64,000 nucleotides of DNA from Syngnathus acus. Taxonomy: Eukaryota > Chordata > Actinopteri > Syngnathiformes > Syngnathidae. The stretch lies in NCBI RefSeq assembly GCF_901709675.1, contig NC_051098.1, positions 15,619,464 through 15,683,463 on the forward strand. Direction: 5' to 3'. Below the pieces are notes generated by a model. It made no database searches, was not told where the DNA came from, and saw nothing but the letters and a program-made list of their open reading frames with translations. Position 1 is the stretch's first letter, and each line of letters opens with the position of its first letter. This document shows, one piece after another, positions 51,801 to 63,814 of the stretch. A program made the position numbers and the translations under genes.

Positions 51801-54800
51801 ATCGAGCTCAGGAGGGAGGAGGCGGAGGCCAGGGAGCGAGCCTGGGGGACGGAGCTTGGGTTGAAGGTGAAGGTGGAGCCCGGCAAAGCAGGTGAGGACT
51901 TTTAAGAAAGGAAAAAGGCAGGTTGCTAATTAGCCAGGCTGTTTTTTCTTTTTCTTCATTTGTTTACACCCCCAACCCCCTTCCTCACCCCTCCGTATGA
52001 GTCCAGCTCATTAGCTAGCCGTTGCCATTAGCAGGCCTTGGTGAGTTAGTGATGCAAAAGCTAATCGCGCAGAAAGCAGTGGCGTCAGGAGGTTTTCTCG
52101 GGGTCCCCCAGGAGGCCTCCTGCCACTACACCGAGCACCTGAGCTCTAGAGCTCCGTGCCCCCCCACCCCCTTCCCATACTCTCCACCAATCCCCTGCCT
52201 GCTTGTCTCGGAGGTGACCAGGTAAACATGTTCTGATTCCCGAGGTAATACAACACATGCTGTCACGCTCGGAACATAAAAGACGCTCGTATGTAGGGAG
52301 GAGAAAAATAATCACATTGCAATTTTTTTTCCCCCTCAAAAATCAACCAATGCCCGTAATCACTTTGAAGTGATGATGCCAAAATCCTGCGTGTTGTTTT
52401 TTTTGTGGAAGTTTTTGCATTTGTTGTTTTACCGGTCTGATTGGAAAGAACAACGATATGAATCTCAAGCAGGTTTGAGAATTGGTTTCCGAGCTAAGCC
52501 TAATTAAAGGGACATTTATTCAAAGAAGTTGTTCCGCAGTACTGTAATTAGAACGTCTGTTGATGGATAGAATGAAGCAGGCCAGCGCCTTGAGGAAGGA
52601 ATGACAATGTTGGGCATTTTCGGAAAATGATGGTTTCTCTCGGGCAACAAACGGACGCGGCATCTCGAAGCAGGTACACGAGCAGCCCTCGCGCACATGT
52701 CGAAACCTCCGATGTCGTGTGCACACACACGTTAGCAGTTCCTTCCTTTGTGCAACGTTTGGGGAGGGGGGAGGGGGGTCATCTGCCTGCACCATTTCCG
52801 TCCATCGACAAAACTCAAATTGAAGTTGAACTGTCTTTTATATTAGCGTAAGCCGGTCGCTTAATATTAAAATATTCATGTACAGTTTTATTGCTTGTTT
52901 GTAAAAAAAAATAAAATAATAATAATCTTATATTAATTTGCAGTCGCAATTTTTTTTTTTTTAATCGTTTAAGGAAAAAAAAAGAAAAGCTCTTTGCCAA
53001 GAAATGATCTCATCAGTACAACAATAACACCTCCATAATAATTGACGGCCATTTTTGGGCCTGCGAGTTTTTGTTTTGGAAAGCGTTTGGTGGCGAGCTG
53101 TTTTGAGTGAAAGCGAGAGAGCGGTTATCCCGCAAGCAGACACGGCCCTCCTTTTCTTTTTTCTGACGCGCACGTGTGTGTGGTGGTGGGGTTAGAGTGG
53201 AGATGGATTACTGAAGAGCCTTGTGCATCTGTCTCGTTCCTTTTTATTTATTCTCCTTGTTTGTTTTGTTTTTTTTATTCATCTCCACCGCCACCCTCCT
53301 CCTCCTGCGTCTTCAGCACACTTTTCCTTCTCCCCTCTTTCAATTTCTCGCCTCCCCTCTCCGTCTCGACCTCCCCGGGGAGAAGAGATTCTGCCTGCTG
53401 CTCGTTAGTGCTCCCAGCCAATCTGCATTTTTAATTAGTAGTTATTGCTTCTGCTTAATATTCAAGTGCTACCCCGGGCCAAATGGGAATCCTTACACAC
53501 GAGGAAAAAAAAAACGAGAGAGAAAGTGGAGGGGAAAAGAGAGAGAGCGGCTGGGTATTGTGTTTCACTGCGGGACCGCAAGACAAAAGCCACCATGGAG
53601 CCCCCCCCCCCTCACTGCTGCCCCCTCAGGGATAGATTTGGGGGCGGAGGGCTTGGAGGATGGGTCTCAAGTACAATCCAAAGGGGTGACATATTTTCAC
53701 GGTGTCCTCCCCTCCCTTGCACTACTTTATAATCTTTTTATCTCATTTTCTTTTTTATCTCCCGAGCCCTGACCTACCTATCTCTCTTTTCCTGCTCTCA
53801 CCCTATTTTTTCTTTCTTTTTCATCCCAACTTTTGCTGGCTCTCTTCCTCAGGCTAGGTTAAAGGACATGAACAGGCAGAAAAGAGGAGAGGAAGAAATA
53901 GGGGAAACAGTTGCTCTCTTTTTTCATCTCTCGCCTCCTCCCCTCCAGTAAAATACAGACGGATTTGACTTGAGGAAACATGAAAGAGGCTTATAGCAGT
54001 CGGCTTTGAACCGCTCGGAAAGAAAGAAAAAGGGAAAAATAGAACACTTTCTCCCTCCCCTCCGCAATTTGGAGATCGTCTCTCCAGTGTTGATTAATGC
54101 AGAAAAAGGCCTCATTTGTCAAGCGGGCTGAGTCAGTGGCTCATTTGCATAAGGCATTCGTTTTCCACGTTCTGCTAATTAGCAATTTGCAGCTTAATTG
54201 GAAAGTGGCTTCTCGCTTAGGAGACAAAGCTATCCGACGTATAAAAATATCCGCGAGATGTAACCCCGCCGACGCGCCTCCGCGCTGGAAAAACGCCGCT
54301 CTACCTCGGCGGCCTCTCGTTGACGTCGAGGGCGGATGCGCTCGTCGTGTGTCGTTTTGCTGACACGCCATTTGGGATCAGAACCAAGTAGCGCCATCCT
54401 CTCCATTTTATGATAGATACCGTAATTTTCGGACTATAAGTCGCACCGGAGTATAAGTCGCACCAGCCATAAAATGCCCAAAAAAGTGAAAAAAACCCAT
54501 ATATATATGTATATAAATCGCTCCTGAGTATAAGTCGCCCCCCCACCCAAACTATGAAAAAAAACCGCGACTTATAGTCCGAAAATTACGGTAACTACAT
54601 TTCCCATCATCCCCTAAAAATAACCCCCCATTGTGGTGAAATGTTTTTGCTCACTGTTAGCTTGTGATCGATGTTTTCCATTGATGTTAGCATGAAGCTA
54701 ACCTGATTATTTTAATTGCTTGGCTCATTTGCATGAGACAGGACCGCCCCCTCAAAGACTCATTTCATCCGGGCTCGATCCTTTGGGTATTTTGACAAAA

Positions 54801-56494
54801 GTGTGTCTCCGATATGTTGAGACACCTGGGAACTTTTTTCTTGCCCCAGGTCAATCGGGATCGGCTCCACCGTGACCCTTGTCCTTACGACCGCTCTGTT
54901 TTGTTTTCCAGGGTCCGAGGAGCCGTCCTACTTCACCTGCCAGCAGTGCGAGGGTGTGTTACCCTCCGCCTGGGCCCTGCTGCAGCACGCCCAGCACGCG
55001 CACTCCCTCAGCATTTACCAGGAGGAGGAGGACGACGAGGACATCCGAGCCAGTCTGAAGGAGAACAAACCCGCGGCGGCCACGCTGGACCCTCGCCACC
55101 TCAGTCAAGCCCTCGCCTCCGCCTTCCAGCCCACCCTGCGCCTGGCTCGCCCCCGCCAGACTCCCGCCGCCGTGCCCCCCAACAACCTGCAGGCTCTGAA
55201 CTTCTCCGAGCTGCTGCGGGGTCTTGCTGAGGGCACCAACAACATTAGCAACAACAACAACCCTTCTGTCAGCTCGCCGGGAGGCCTGGCGTTGTCCCCG
55301 TCCTCCTCCCCGCCGGCGGCGTCCCCCTTCCCTCAAACGGGAGTCCTCCAAGCCGACTTCCACTGCGAGCTGTGCGACCGCAGTTTTCAGACGCCGCGCG
55401 CCCTCTCCGCCCACCGCCGGACTCACGCGTGCCAGAGGCCGTACCACTGCGGCGTGTGCGGCCAGGCCTTCGCCCAGAGCGGGCATCTGGCTCGCCACAT
55501 CAGGAGCCACCACCGGCAGGCAGCGGGGAGCGGCTATGAATCAGCGGATGCGTTGGCGATGGAGACCACCAGGGGAAGGTTCCAAATGCAGGCGGGGAAG
55601 GCCACCATGGACGTGAGAGCGCAGGGTCCCTCTGAGTCGGACCTGACGGTGCCCAAGCTCCCCGCCGTGATGCTCCTCCCCTCGCAGGTCAGACCCTCAG
55701 ACAGAGAGCTGCTGAGACTCTACCAGAGCCAGAGAGACGGCGGCGAGGAGGAGGCCGAGGCGCAGGGGGACCCCCGGCGCGCCTCACCTTGCGCCAGCCC
55801 CTCCGAGGGCTCCCTGGAAAGCGGCGAGACCGGCGGCAGCGGCGAGAGCGGCATAGCCAGCGGCAACTGCACGCCCAAGCGGCCCGAGATGAGCGAGCGG
55901 CCCGAGATCATTGACTTCAGCTCGGCTAAAGTCAGCGAGGCGGTGCAGGAGTGGCAACGGGAGAACGAGCGGAGGAGCACCGGCGGAGGGAGCGCCGGCG
56001 CCCCGTCCGTCCCGGCCGTCAAGAAGAAGAAGGACGAGGCCTGCGAGTACTGCGGAAAGCAGTTTCGCAACAGCAGCAACCTGACGGTGCACCGCCGCAG
56101 CCACACGGGCGAGCGGCCGTACCGCTGCGGCCTGTGTAGCTACGCCTGCGCCCAGAGCTCCAAGCTCACGCGGCACATGAAGACGCACGGTGCCCAAGGA
56201 GCCAAAGCGCCTTTCCTGTGCCAACTTTGCGCCGTGCCTTTCACGGTCTACGCCACCCTGGAGAAGCACCTGAAGAAGGTGCACGGCCTCAGTCACGCCA
56301 GCGTGGGCGCCTACGCCCAGGCCAGCGCCGCGGACACGTTGGCCGCCATGAAGGCCGAAGAGGCGCCGGAGGTCGTGAAGATGGAGGAGGAGGAAGCCAG
56401 TCTGGATCAGGTAGCCAATACGGACAGGGAAGAACATCGCCAGGAGGAGAGCACGGGAAGTCCAGCTCCCGTGGCTTTGACTCCAGCTCCCTGA
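48883..56494 (+). CDS. znf296: BCL11-family zinc-finger protein, ZNF296 type
   Basis: This is a nuclear transcription factor of the BCL11A/BCL11B/ZNF296 family. Coding exons are 48883-48934, 51505-51891 and 54912-56494, giving 673 aa. Exon 1 encodes [14 protein letters not shown], the N-terminal motif by which this family binds RBBP4/7 of the NuRD complex. Exon 2 holds the N-terminal C2HC knuckle (LLTCGQC...[13 protein letters not shown], about residues 48-70). Exon 3 holds six C2H2 fingers: about 155, 297, 324, 523, 551 and 581. The last three ([21 protein letters not shown], next finger [20 protein letters not shown], then [15 protein letters not shown]) match the C-terminal BCL11 triplet. 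Between them are Ala/Pro/Gln- and Asn-rich low-complexity regions. It is longer than human ZNF296 (about 475 aa) and shorter than BCL11A. Its position just after CLASRP identifies it as ZNF296. Confidence 0.9.
48935..51504. other. ZNF296 intron 1
   Basis: This 2.6-kb intron contains the inverted-repeat element at 50202-50626, an AC microsatellite (about 50071-50090), a C run (about 50820-50833) and a very AT-rich end. No exon was recognised. Confidence 0.65.
50202..50626. mobile_element. Non-autonomous inverted-repeat element (425 bp)
   Basis: The left end CAGTGGATTTTAAAAGTCTA and the right end on the opposite strand, CAGTGGGTATAAAAAGTCGA, form imperfect terminal inverted repeats. The interior includes AACTGGGGATGTGGCTCCGT and AATCAACCAATCAGGTTG, wording I associate with a common fish interspersed repeat. 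There is no coding frame. No clear target duplication was seen, so the superfamily is open. Confidence 0.65.
54129..54150 (+). promoter_or_regulatory. Candidate enhancer: AP-1 site plus octamer
   Basis: TGAGTCA (54129-54135) is followed by TGGCTCATTTGCAT with the POU octamer ATTTGCAT at 54143-54150. Homeodomain-like CTAATTAGCAATT and CTTAATTG follow at about 54174-54199. Exact consensus matches in an intron of a developmental transcription-factor gene suggest a regulatory element; this is inference only. Confidence 0.35.
54420..54591. mobile_element. Palindromic MITE copy 3 (172 bp, inverted, TA-flanked)
   Basis: Same family as copies at 26508 and 36565 but in the opposite orientation. TA lies at 54418-54419 and 54592-54593. 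It ends about 320 bp before the last ZNF296 exon. Confidence 0.9.
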
Positions 56495-57830
56495 GTGCCT
56501 GCCCAGCAAACTCAACGTGACTGAACAGGCCCCTACCATCAAAAAGGAACCCACACAAAACTGGAGTAGAAAAGTAGCAGAACCGAAGCAATTGTATGCA
56601 AAAAGAAAAAAAGAAAAGCTCCGGGCTGAGAAAGTGCCTCTTTGTGTGACCTCAGAACAAAACGGTGACATTCAACAGGGACATTTGCAGAGCTGCAGAA
56701 CAGGAAGTGAGCTACCACAGTCCACGCCAACACAGGAAACCAAGTTGCAGGTGATGCAAAGGCGCCATTTTATCGCTCTTCCGTGTGACCCACCGGACAG
56801 GCGACCATCACATCATCCAGATGAATGAATGAATGACGCGAACATATCCACGGATATGTGTGCAGATTTTCTTTTAAAGACTCAGCAAATAACTTCTGCT
56901 GTCTGCAGTGCGTCCTTGCTGGTCTCAAACGTCGCGTTTACTGCCCTCCCGGCGAGGTTGCGCTCCTGACTTCTTGCGACAAATTCGAATAGACCTTCTG
57001 GTGTGAGCTTTTTTTTTTTTCAGGATTACTTTCTATGCAGCAAAACTGAAATTCTTTTCCCCCTGTTTAGTACCTTTCTGTCCTCGTCGTTTACATTTAT
57101 CAAATGCCCAGCTGTTAGGAGCCTGTGCATGTTTTGCAGCTGTTATTATTTCCTGGTTCTGAGTGTTTGTGTGTTTTAAAATAATTTGTAATTTATGAAC
57201 GTTGCACCTTGGTGCTTGTGGAAGTGAGAGTGGAGAAGGGCACTTGAATGAGCGAGCACTTGTTTTTCACTATGTGTGTGGGTGTGCGTGCAACGACTTG
57301 AATTGTGTCCCACGCGTCCTTTTGGATCATTGTGTCGAGAAGAACTCAAGCAAACCTTGTCTGCATACACGTGCGACTGAGCGTGTGTGAGAAACTGCGT
57401 GTGCAAGAGATAGTGTGGGAGTGTGCGTGCGTGAAAGGAAACTGCGTGGTTCGTGTGTGACTGAATGAGTGGGCTAAGAAACTCTCCGAGAGAGTGCGCG
57501 AGTGTCAGAGAATTGAGACAAACTGCGTGAGAGCGTGAAAGTTTGTGCGCGTGCGCGTTAGCGTGTACCTGTGACAGTCAGAATTGCGCATGCGCGCATT
57601 TGTGACCACTGTGTATCCATTATCAGGGACAGCAAAACAAACTGTGTGTAAAAGCAGTGTAACTGTTCAGGGATCATATTTTGTACATAGATTGACAATC
57701 TTGCTGTTTTTTTGTTCTTCTTAACTGCCTGTCGCTGTTACATGCCTCCCCAAACGTCTCCTGCTGATTGTCTCCCTTTAGACTCAGTACTTGCTTGTCC
57801 GACACTGTTTTGAAACCTCAATAAAAAGCT
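56495..57830 (+). other. ZNF296 3' untranslated region
   Basis: This stretch runs from the stop codon to the poly(A) signal AATAAA at 57820-57825. It contains a GT-rich region (about 57160-57570) in which AAACTGCGTG recurs three times. A 103-residue open frame directly after the stop is in another frame and has no protein signature. Confidence 0.6.
57820..57825 (+). terminator. Poly(A) signal AATAAA of ZNF296
   Basis: It lies within CTCAATAAAAAGC, about 1.3 kb after the stop codon, followed by TG-rich sequence. Confidence 0.65.
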
Positions 57831-60800
57831 GAGGTGTATTTTTGCATTGTGAGGTCTATTCTTATCTCGCTTGTGTTTTAGTTATTTACACGAGAAGTGG
57901 TCCACTATTTTACACTAGGTGCAAGCGATCCCGTCGAGCATCTTCGGTCAATCCAACTGAACCAGGAAGTCGTCTGATAAATGTCCCCCCCCCACACACA
58001 CAATGGTACAGTCCTATCAATTTCCGCTTATCCTACGTGAACAAGCAATTAATGTGGTCGCCTAGAAAACTTTGTTTCTTAATTGTTTGAAGAATTTATT
58101 TTGGATGTTTACTATTTCAGGTACTATACAACTATTTTCCTACCACTGGATCCAATATGGTACGTTAAAGCCTTTTGAAGTCATCGTTTTGTCAACCAGG
58201 AATTAGCCTGCTAGCAAATGGTTAAATACGGCTCTCCATTTTTTTTTTTTTTTTTGTTCAGTTATGTTTTAACTTCTATAGGAATATTTTTTTCTAGATT
58301 TGTATTTTAGTAACAGTGAAACCTCACTGATAAAAACATTGCAGTCCCATCGTTTTATCCTCTGCGAACCAGGAAGTAGTCTGATCCCTAAAAATGCGAA
58401 ACATAAATTGTGTTTTTAACTTCTGTTTGAACAAATTAATTGTTTGTTTTTTTCCTATTTGAATCACTATATAGCTATTTTCCAGAAACCAAAAATGTTA
58501 CATCCAAGCCCTTTTAAAGTCACGCTTGTAAACCTGAAAGTAGAACGCTACCCTACCGAGGCATAAACAAAGACAAAATCGGCCCCTCCACAAAATCTCT
58601 TTTTCTGCTCTTGTTGACTGTCTTTGTTCTACTCAGCGTCGTTCTCGGTTACATTTTTTTTTTCTTTTTTGGGCTTGCAGTTTGGGACTTGCAAGAAAGC
58701 TTTTGAAAGTATTTTTAAAGCGCCTGCTCTCGCCGTAGTGTTTTCTCAGTCAGCGCGGGCTGTTTTCCTTGGAGGAACCCAGTCAACGCCGACTTATTAA
58801 TTTTTAATGCAAGCGTTTGGGTTAGGGACCCTCGCTCCTTGTTTACATCCTTGTGATGTTCCTGCCTTTGTGTCGAGACGTTGTCATGCATTTTTAGTGG
58901 CCTGTGTGTGTGCGCGTGCGTGTGTGTGTGTCCTCCTGCAGGTAGCGAGATGGCTGCTGCTGATGGGATACGGGCGGCTCAAAATTCTCAGGATGGAAAA
59001 TTGAGGAGGGGGGGGGGGGGGTGCCAGGGCAGTTTGGTTATTGTTTGCGGGCATGTTGGGAGGCAGATCAGGGTGAATGGGGAGTGTCAAGGGGTTGGGA
59101 TAATTGCTGACTCTATTTTAAGGACATAAAAACCTCTGCACCAGCATCTCGGGCCCAAACCCCACCCGGCCCCTCCTCCTGATGAAAATGAAGTTCTATG
59201 ATCCCTCTAGCTCATTAACAGCAGGTCTTTTAATGAGCTTTCAACAAGGTGGGGGGCTGGGCATATGAGGACGAGCAGGATTGAGGTTGGGAGGGGGGGG
59301 GGGGGGGGTTATTGCACCAGATGTACACACGCCCACTCGTACCAATTACCATTGTGTTATGGAGAATAAAGTGGAAATGAAGACAGAGGCCTCTGACTTC
59401 CATGAGTCAGTTTTTCCGTTTTTGCTCCACAGAGACAGAAAATAAGGAGGAGTGGCGACGTCCAGGTGACAGGTAACATCCTCCACGTCTCCCTCCGGTA
59501 AACTCTGCCCTCCCTGCCCCGGAGGCGCCGCCATTTGGCACTTGCACCAGCCCAATTATGTAAGGTAAGGCGATACGGGCGAAAACCTGCAGCCTGTTCG
59601 GCCTGATATGTTTTCCAGTAAAATGCCCTAACTGCCCTTTGTCTTTCTTCGCAGCACACACCTCTCTGCAATCGCCGGCCAATCACGAGGCGAAGGCGAA
59701 AGGTGTGTTTTCTGACCAGTTGCCTGACTTCAACTCAAGTGAGGTGAACTTTGACTTCTTAGAGCCACACACACACCCAGTACGATAATCATACCACATA
59801 TTTCGACAGCCTTTAAAATGCGCGGTCGAACCGGGAGGTTGGAGGTAGCATTTTGTTGCATAATGTTTTTATTATTATAATTTTCTTTTTTTTTAACAAT
59901 CCAAAGTTGGTTCACAATGATGCAACTTTGTGGTTCGGTTAAAATTTTAAAACCAGCTGTTTTAAGGAAGGGATCTTGTAGATAAATAAGGCAACGTGAA
60001 TATCCATGAAAGAACCTTCTCAGTGTGAAACAGTGCGCTATTATACAGCCCTCAGCAAAAAAAGAAAAAAAAATGATGTAATCGTACCTCCTGGAGGATG
60101 ATCATTTAAATGTGGAATTTTGGAGAGAAAAACAATTTCAAATACCACCCTTCTGGCCTTAAGAAAAAAAGCATAAAAGAAAAATCATTTAGTCTGTTTT
60201 TTTTTTTTCAAGAAGAGGAAAAAGATGGAAACCACTCAGCTCTGCACATTAGAAAATGCTGAGTTGTCCTTGTTACTTGCTTGGTCGCTGTAGATTTTGA
60301 GCAGATTGGGTTAGTTTTACCGCTAATGACCCGTGTCCCTTTTAGGCCAGGCCCTTAAATATTTCACTGAATTTTTATTATTTCTGAAACGGCAATATTA
60401 AGAGTATGTTGAAAACAATATGGAGTCATGAACAACAAAACAAAAACACGCCAACAGTTTTTTATGGCATCGGCAAGCGACGTGATCAGCTTGAAAAATG
60501 ATGTCATGACCTAACATTCTTTCAATTGGTGGAATTAATATTAGCTACTTTGTGCTAAATAAAGATGAAATGAATACAGTTTGTTGACCTTACAGTAGCA
60601 CACAACATGCGCTGGTGTCTTGTGGCCTCTTAAAATGGCACCACAAACACCCCATGCAAAACAAAAATGGGAGCTAGAGGCAAGCCTTGGGGTACTCCAC
60701 CATTCATAATTTCAGCTGCAAATCCAAGATAGCAATGACATGTGAAAAGTGGTCACAAAGAAGCACTGTTTGACTCACAATGCACTATTCAAAGGCACAG

Positions 60801-63560
60801 TGTCATGCAGTAGCACCCATAAAGCCGTCAAGTACGCTAACCTGTCCAGCGCTGAAAAGTGAAGTGATCACAGCTGCCTCATGGCAAGTCAGTCACACAC
60901 ACACACACACACATGTGCACTTTTCTGGCACGAGTGGTGGAGCTCTGTAATTCCGATTAAATTTAAGATGATTAGCGGTAAAACTTGCACAACAAAGGGA
61001 ATGCGTGAGCTGTATGTTTACTTTCCTGCGGGCCTGGCTCGTGGCCATAAGAGGCTCTCACTTATGCATGAGGAGATTGTGCTTTATCATAGAAAAAGCC
61101 AATTAACTGGGAGTTTTAATTACTTTTCTCTTGCACTGTGTGGAGTCTCCAATCATCTCTGCAGGCCCCTTGTTCTGTTTACCCACCGCACATTAAAGTT
61201 AAGAGTGGCGGTGGCGTAAGGGGGGGGGGGGGGGGGGGGGGTCAGAGTGATATCATCAACGCAAGAGAAAGGATGCGTTGGGGAGCCATCGGACCGACCG
61301 CAGGAATCTCTCGCAGCTCTTTATGTTCTCCCTGTTGCACCCCCCGGGTGACCGCAGAGTGAAACCTGAACGCTGGAATTACACCCGCTTGCCCTCACCT
61401 TCTCAGTGAGAGTGAGGTGAGAAACGACACGGGCAGCCATTCATCAATGCCGAGCGCTTCTTCAACACAAGCGGGGGGGGGGGGAGGTTGTTATGGCGGG
61501 GGTTAAATATCACCAGTTTGGCCTGTTACGAGTTGGAGGGGAGATTTCAAGGCTGATTTGACGGATATCCTAAAGTGAATGATTGTGTCCATTACTATCT
61601 CAGTTTTTTTGCTAGTTGTTTTCTCTAAATGTACAGTTATGAAAATTTACTTCTCGTCAAATTAGGCAAAAATGTAAAAAAAACCAGGTTCTGACCACCC
61701 CTTTAATACACACACACACACACACACAAAACAGTTTGACGCGAAGAATACCAGCACAGACACACATTACTGGCTCGTTGGAATTAGCATTTATTTTGTA
61801 ACTTGTATATATGGTGAGAGATTCAGACAAACAACGCAGACTCGACAACATTTTGCAAAGTAAAGTCGGAGTACTTTGTCCTCCTCGATAACTCACATGG
61901 CTGCACCTGGTGACCCACCTTGACACTTGCGCTCACACAGACACTCCTTTACATTCAGGTCAGTCATTTTTTTTTTTTTACATGCCCTACCCAGACCGGA
62001 AGAAAAATGCCAGAAAACTGGATCCGAAAATACGCCCCGGGCAGGCCAATACCTCCCCCCGCCCCTACACTCGCACGCTCACCTACGTGAACGGTCATAT
62101 ACACACACACACACACGTAGAGGTCAGAGGTTTGTCCCAGATAACGTGCACCATGAGGTCAGAAGGTGGTAGTTTGATCCTGTGACGAGAGAGCATATTT
62201 TTCATGCGTTGCATTCTGTTCCACATACGTTGGCTGTCGTGTCTACAAAACAGCAGCCAGATGCCCCGCCCCCTGCCGACCTTGGCAGACCTCTAAAAGG
62301 TTCAACTATTTGTTTGTTTACATTTATTTGTGTGTAGCATGATTATGATGTCACGGATTGGTGTCACAAAAGATATAAATCCTAATTTCCGCTGCTAGCA
62401 CACTTTCCTAGCGCCACCTCACTGACTCCTGGAAAGATTCCTCTTGGGCAGGAACTGTCAGATGCTCGGCGCATTTTAACTAGGCACAAAAATTTGCCAC
62501 TATATTCCAGTCATTTTTCCTGGGTGTGACCGAAGCTAATTAGCGTCTCTTGAACTATTTGGGCTGATACGCCCGTGAGTGATGCGGCATAAAACGGGCC
62601 GGGACAAAGCCGGTTAACCAGCGCTGAGAGCGAGCGGGGCCCGAAGGCTCCTGGTGTCGGGGTCGTGGGATCAGAGCGGGTCACGGAGGTGTGGGAGTGT
62701 CTGCTCAGCCCTCTGACCTTTGTCACCGAAGCCTTCCTATAATCGGGGGGCCTCAAAGAGCATACGGACACAATGGAGAGCCCGTGAATGGATTTAAATG
62801 GTGACCATTAGGCGGATCCGTGTCGCTATTCTTCTTGTTTGTTTCGTCCCGGTCAGTCTCACGTTTGCGGTGTAATCAGGCGTGTGATGGAGAGACAGCG
62901 CAGCGGGGCCACGGGCTCTCGGAGATGGATATCCAACTCGAGATCATGAATAGCATCCATATAAGGGGGGAGGAGGGCAAAGGTGATGGTAATTGGACGT
63001 CCACTTCAAACTGGATGAAGAGCAAGCGTTTTATAGTGAGGCCTTTCTGATTTGTTCGGACAAAACTAGTGATGACATCGTCCGGCAACTAGATAATGAG
63101 TGAAGTTTGGCAACAAGTTATCTGCATTTTCTTTCTATTCTTGAAAGGAGATCCCAGTAACAATATCTTTGTGCCATAAGCGATGGTTGTCTATCTGACC
63201 ATAACATTAGGAACACCTGAACCTGTTGTCTTATGTGCTTGTAGTGGGAGGTCCGAATTGAGCTTGTTTATTCAAAGGTTCGATATTTACATACTTGTCT
63301 CATTCATGGTTTTACCACCGCCATCATTGACAGCAAGGTTCATGGTAAGTGTAGTTGGACAATACTCCCATCTAGTGGCTGGTAGTGGAAACGGACAGCC
63401 TGCTTTCCTAATCTCAAAATACAATTCACAAAAGAAAAAGAGAAAAAACCAATACTGCAAATGTTACAGAAATTGTAAATAAGGATTTAAAAAAAAAAAA
63501 AAAAAGGCAAAGAAAGTTTGTCAGTTCAGGTACTAGAATTTTTTGAGTTGATGTCAACTT
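57831..63560. other. ZNF296-calpain intergenic region
   Basis: No protein gene was recognised in 5.7 kb. Features are G runs (about 58988-59000, 59289-59308, 61220-61241), AC microsatellites (about 60894-60912, 61709-61728, 62101-62115), and a low-repeat, homeodomain-site-bearing stretch at about 60940-61170 that could be a conserved non-coding element. Confidence 0.55.
61220..61241. repeat. Poly-G run of 22 nt
   Basis: Twenty-two consecutive G follow GGTGGCGTAA. A run this long is unstable in replication and hard to sequence, so its length in the assembly may be unreliable. Confidence 0.9.
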
Positions 63561-63814
63561 TTGAGTATACATTTGTTTCAGGCTAAAATGACGAGAATAA
63601 ATGAAAGAGGCTCCTGGCACCGTGTCATCACCGACTCCAGCTCTCCATCGCCCCCCGGCAATCCGCATACCTTCCCGGGCTGGGGCAGCAGTGAGGAGGT
63701 GCTGCATGCTTCCTCTATTTTTTTTTTTCTTCTTCCCCTTCTCTTTCCGGGTGTGCGCTGTGTGTTTTCAAAACTCTCAGCTGATTCCAGCGCTTGTCCA
63801 CTTAACTGACAGCC

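Larger units (their letters stand above)
51892..54911. other. ZNF296 intron 2
   Basis: This 3.0-kb intron contains the third palindromic MITE copy (54420-54591) and two octamer-containing modules (54136-54150 and 54721-54734). It also has pyrimidine-rich stretches near 53230-53400 that generate chance open frames. No exon was recognised. Confidence 0.65.

Noticed and set aside
53221-53772. 183-residue open frame in ZNF296 intron 2
   Set aside because: Produced by a pyrimidine-rich tract; composition is hydrophobic low complexity with no domain.
55784-56671. 295-residue open frame on the minus strand
   Set aside because: It is the antisense shadow of the GC-rich ZNF296 final exon and has no protein features of its own.
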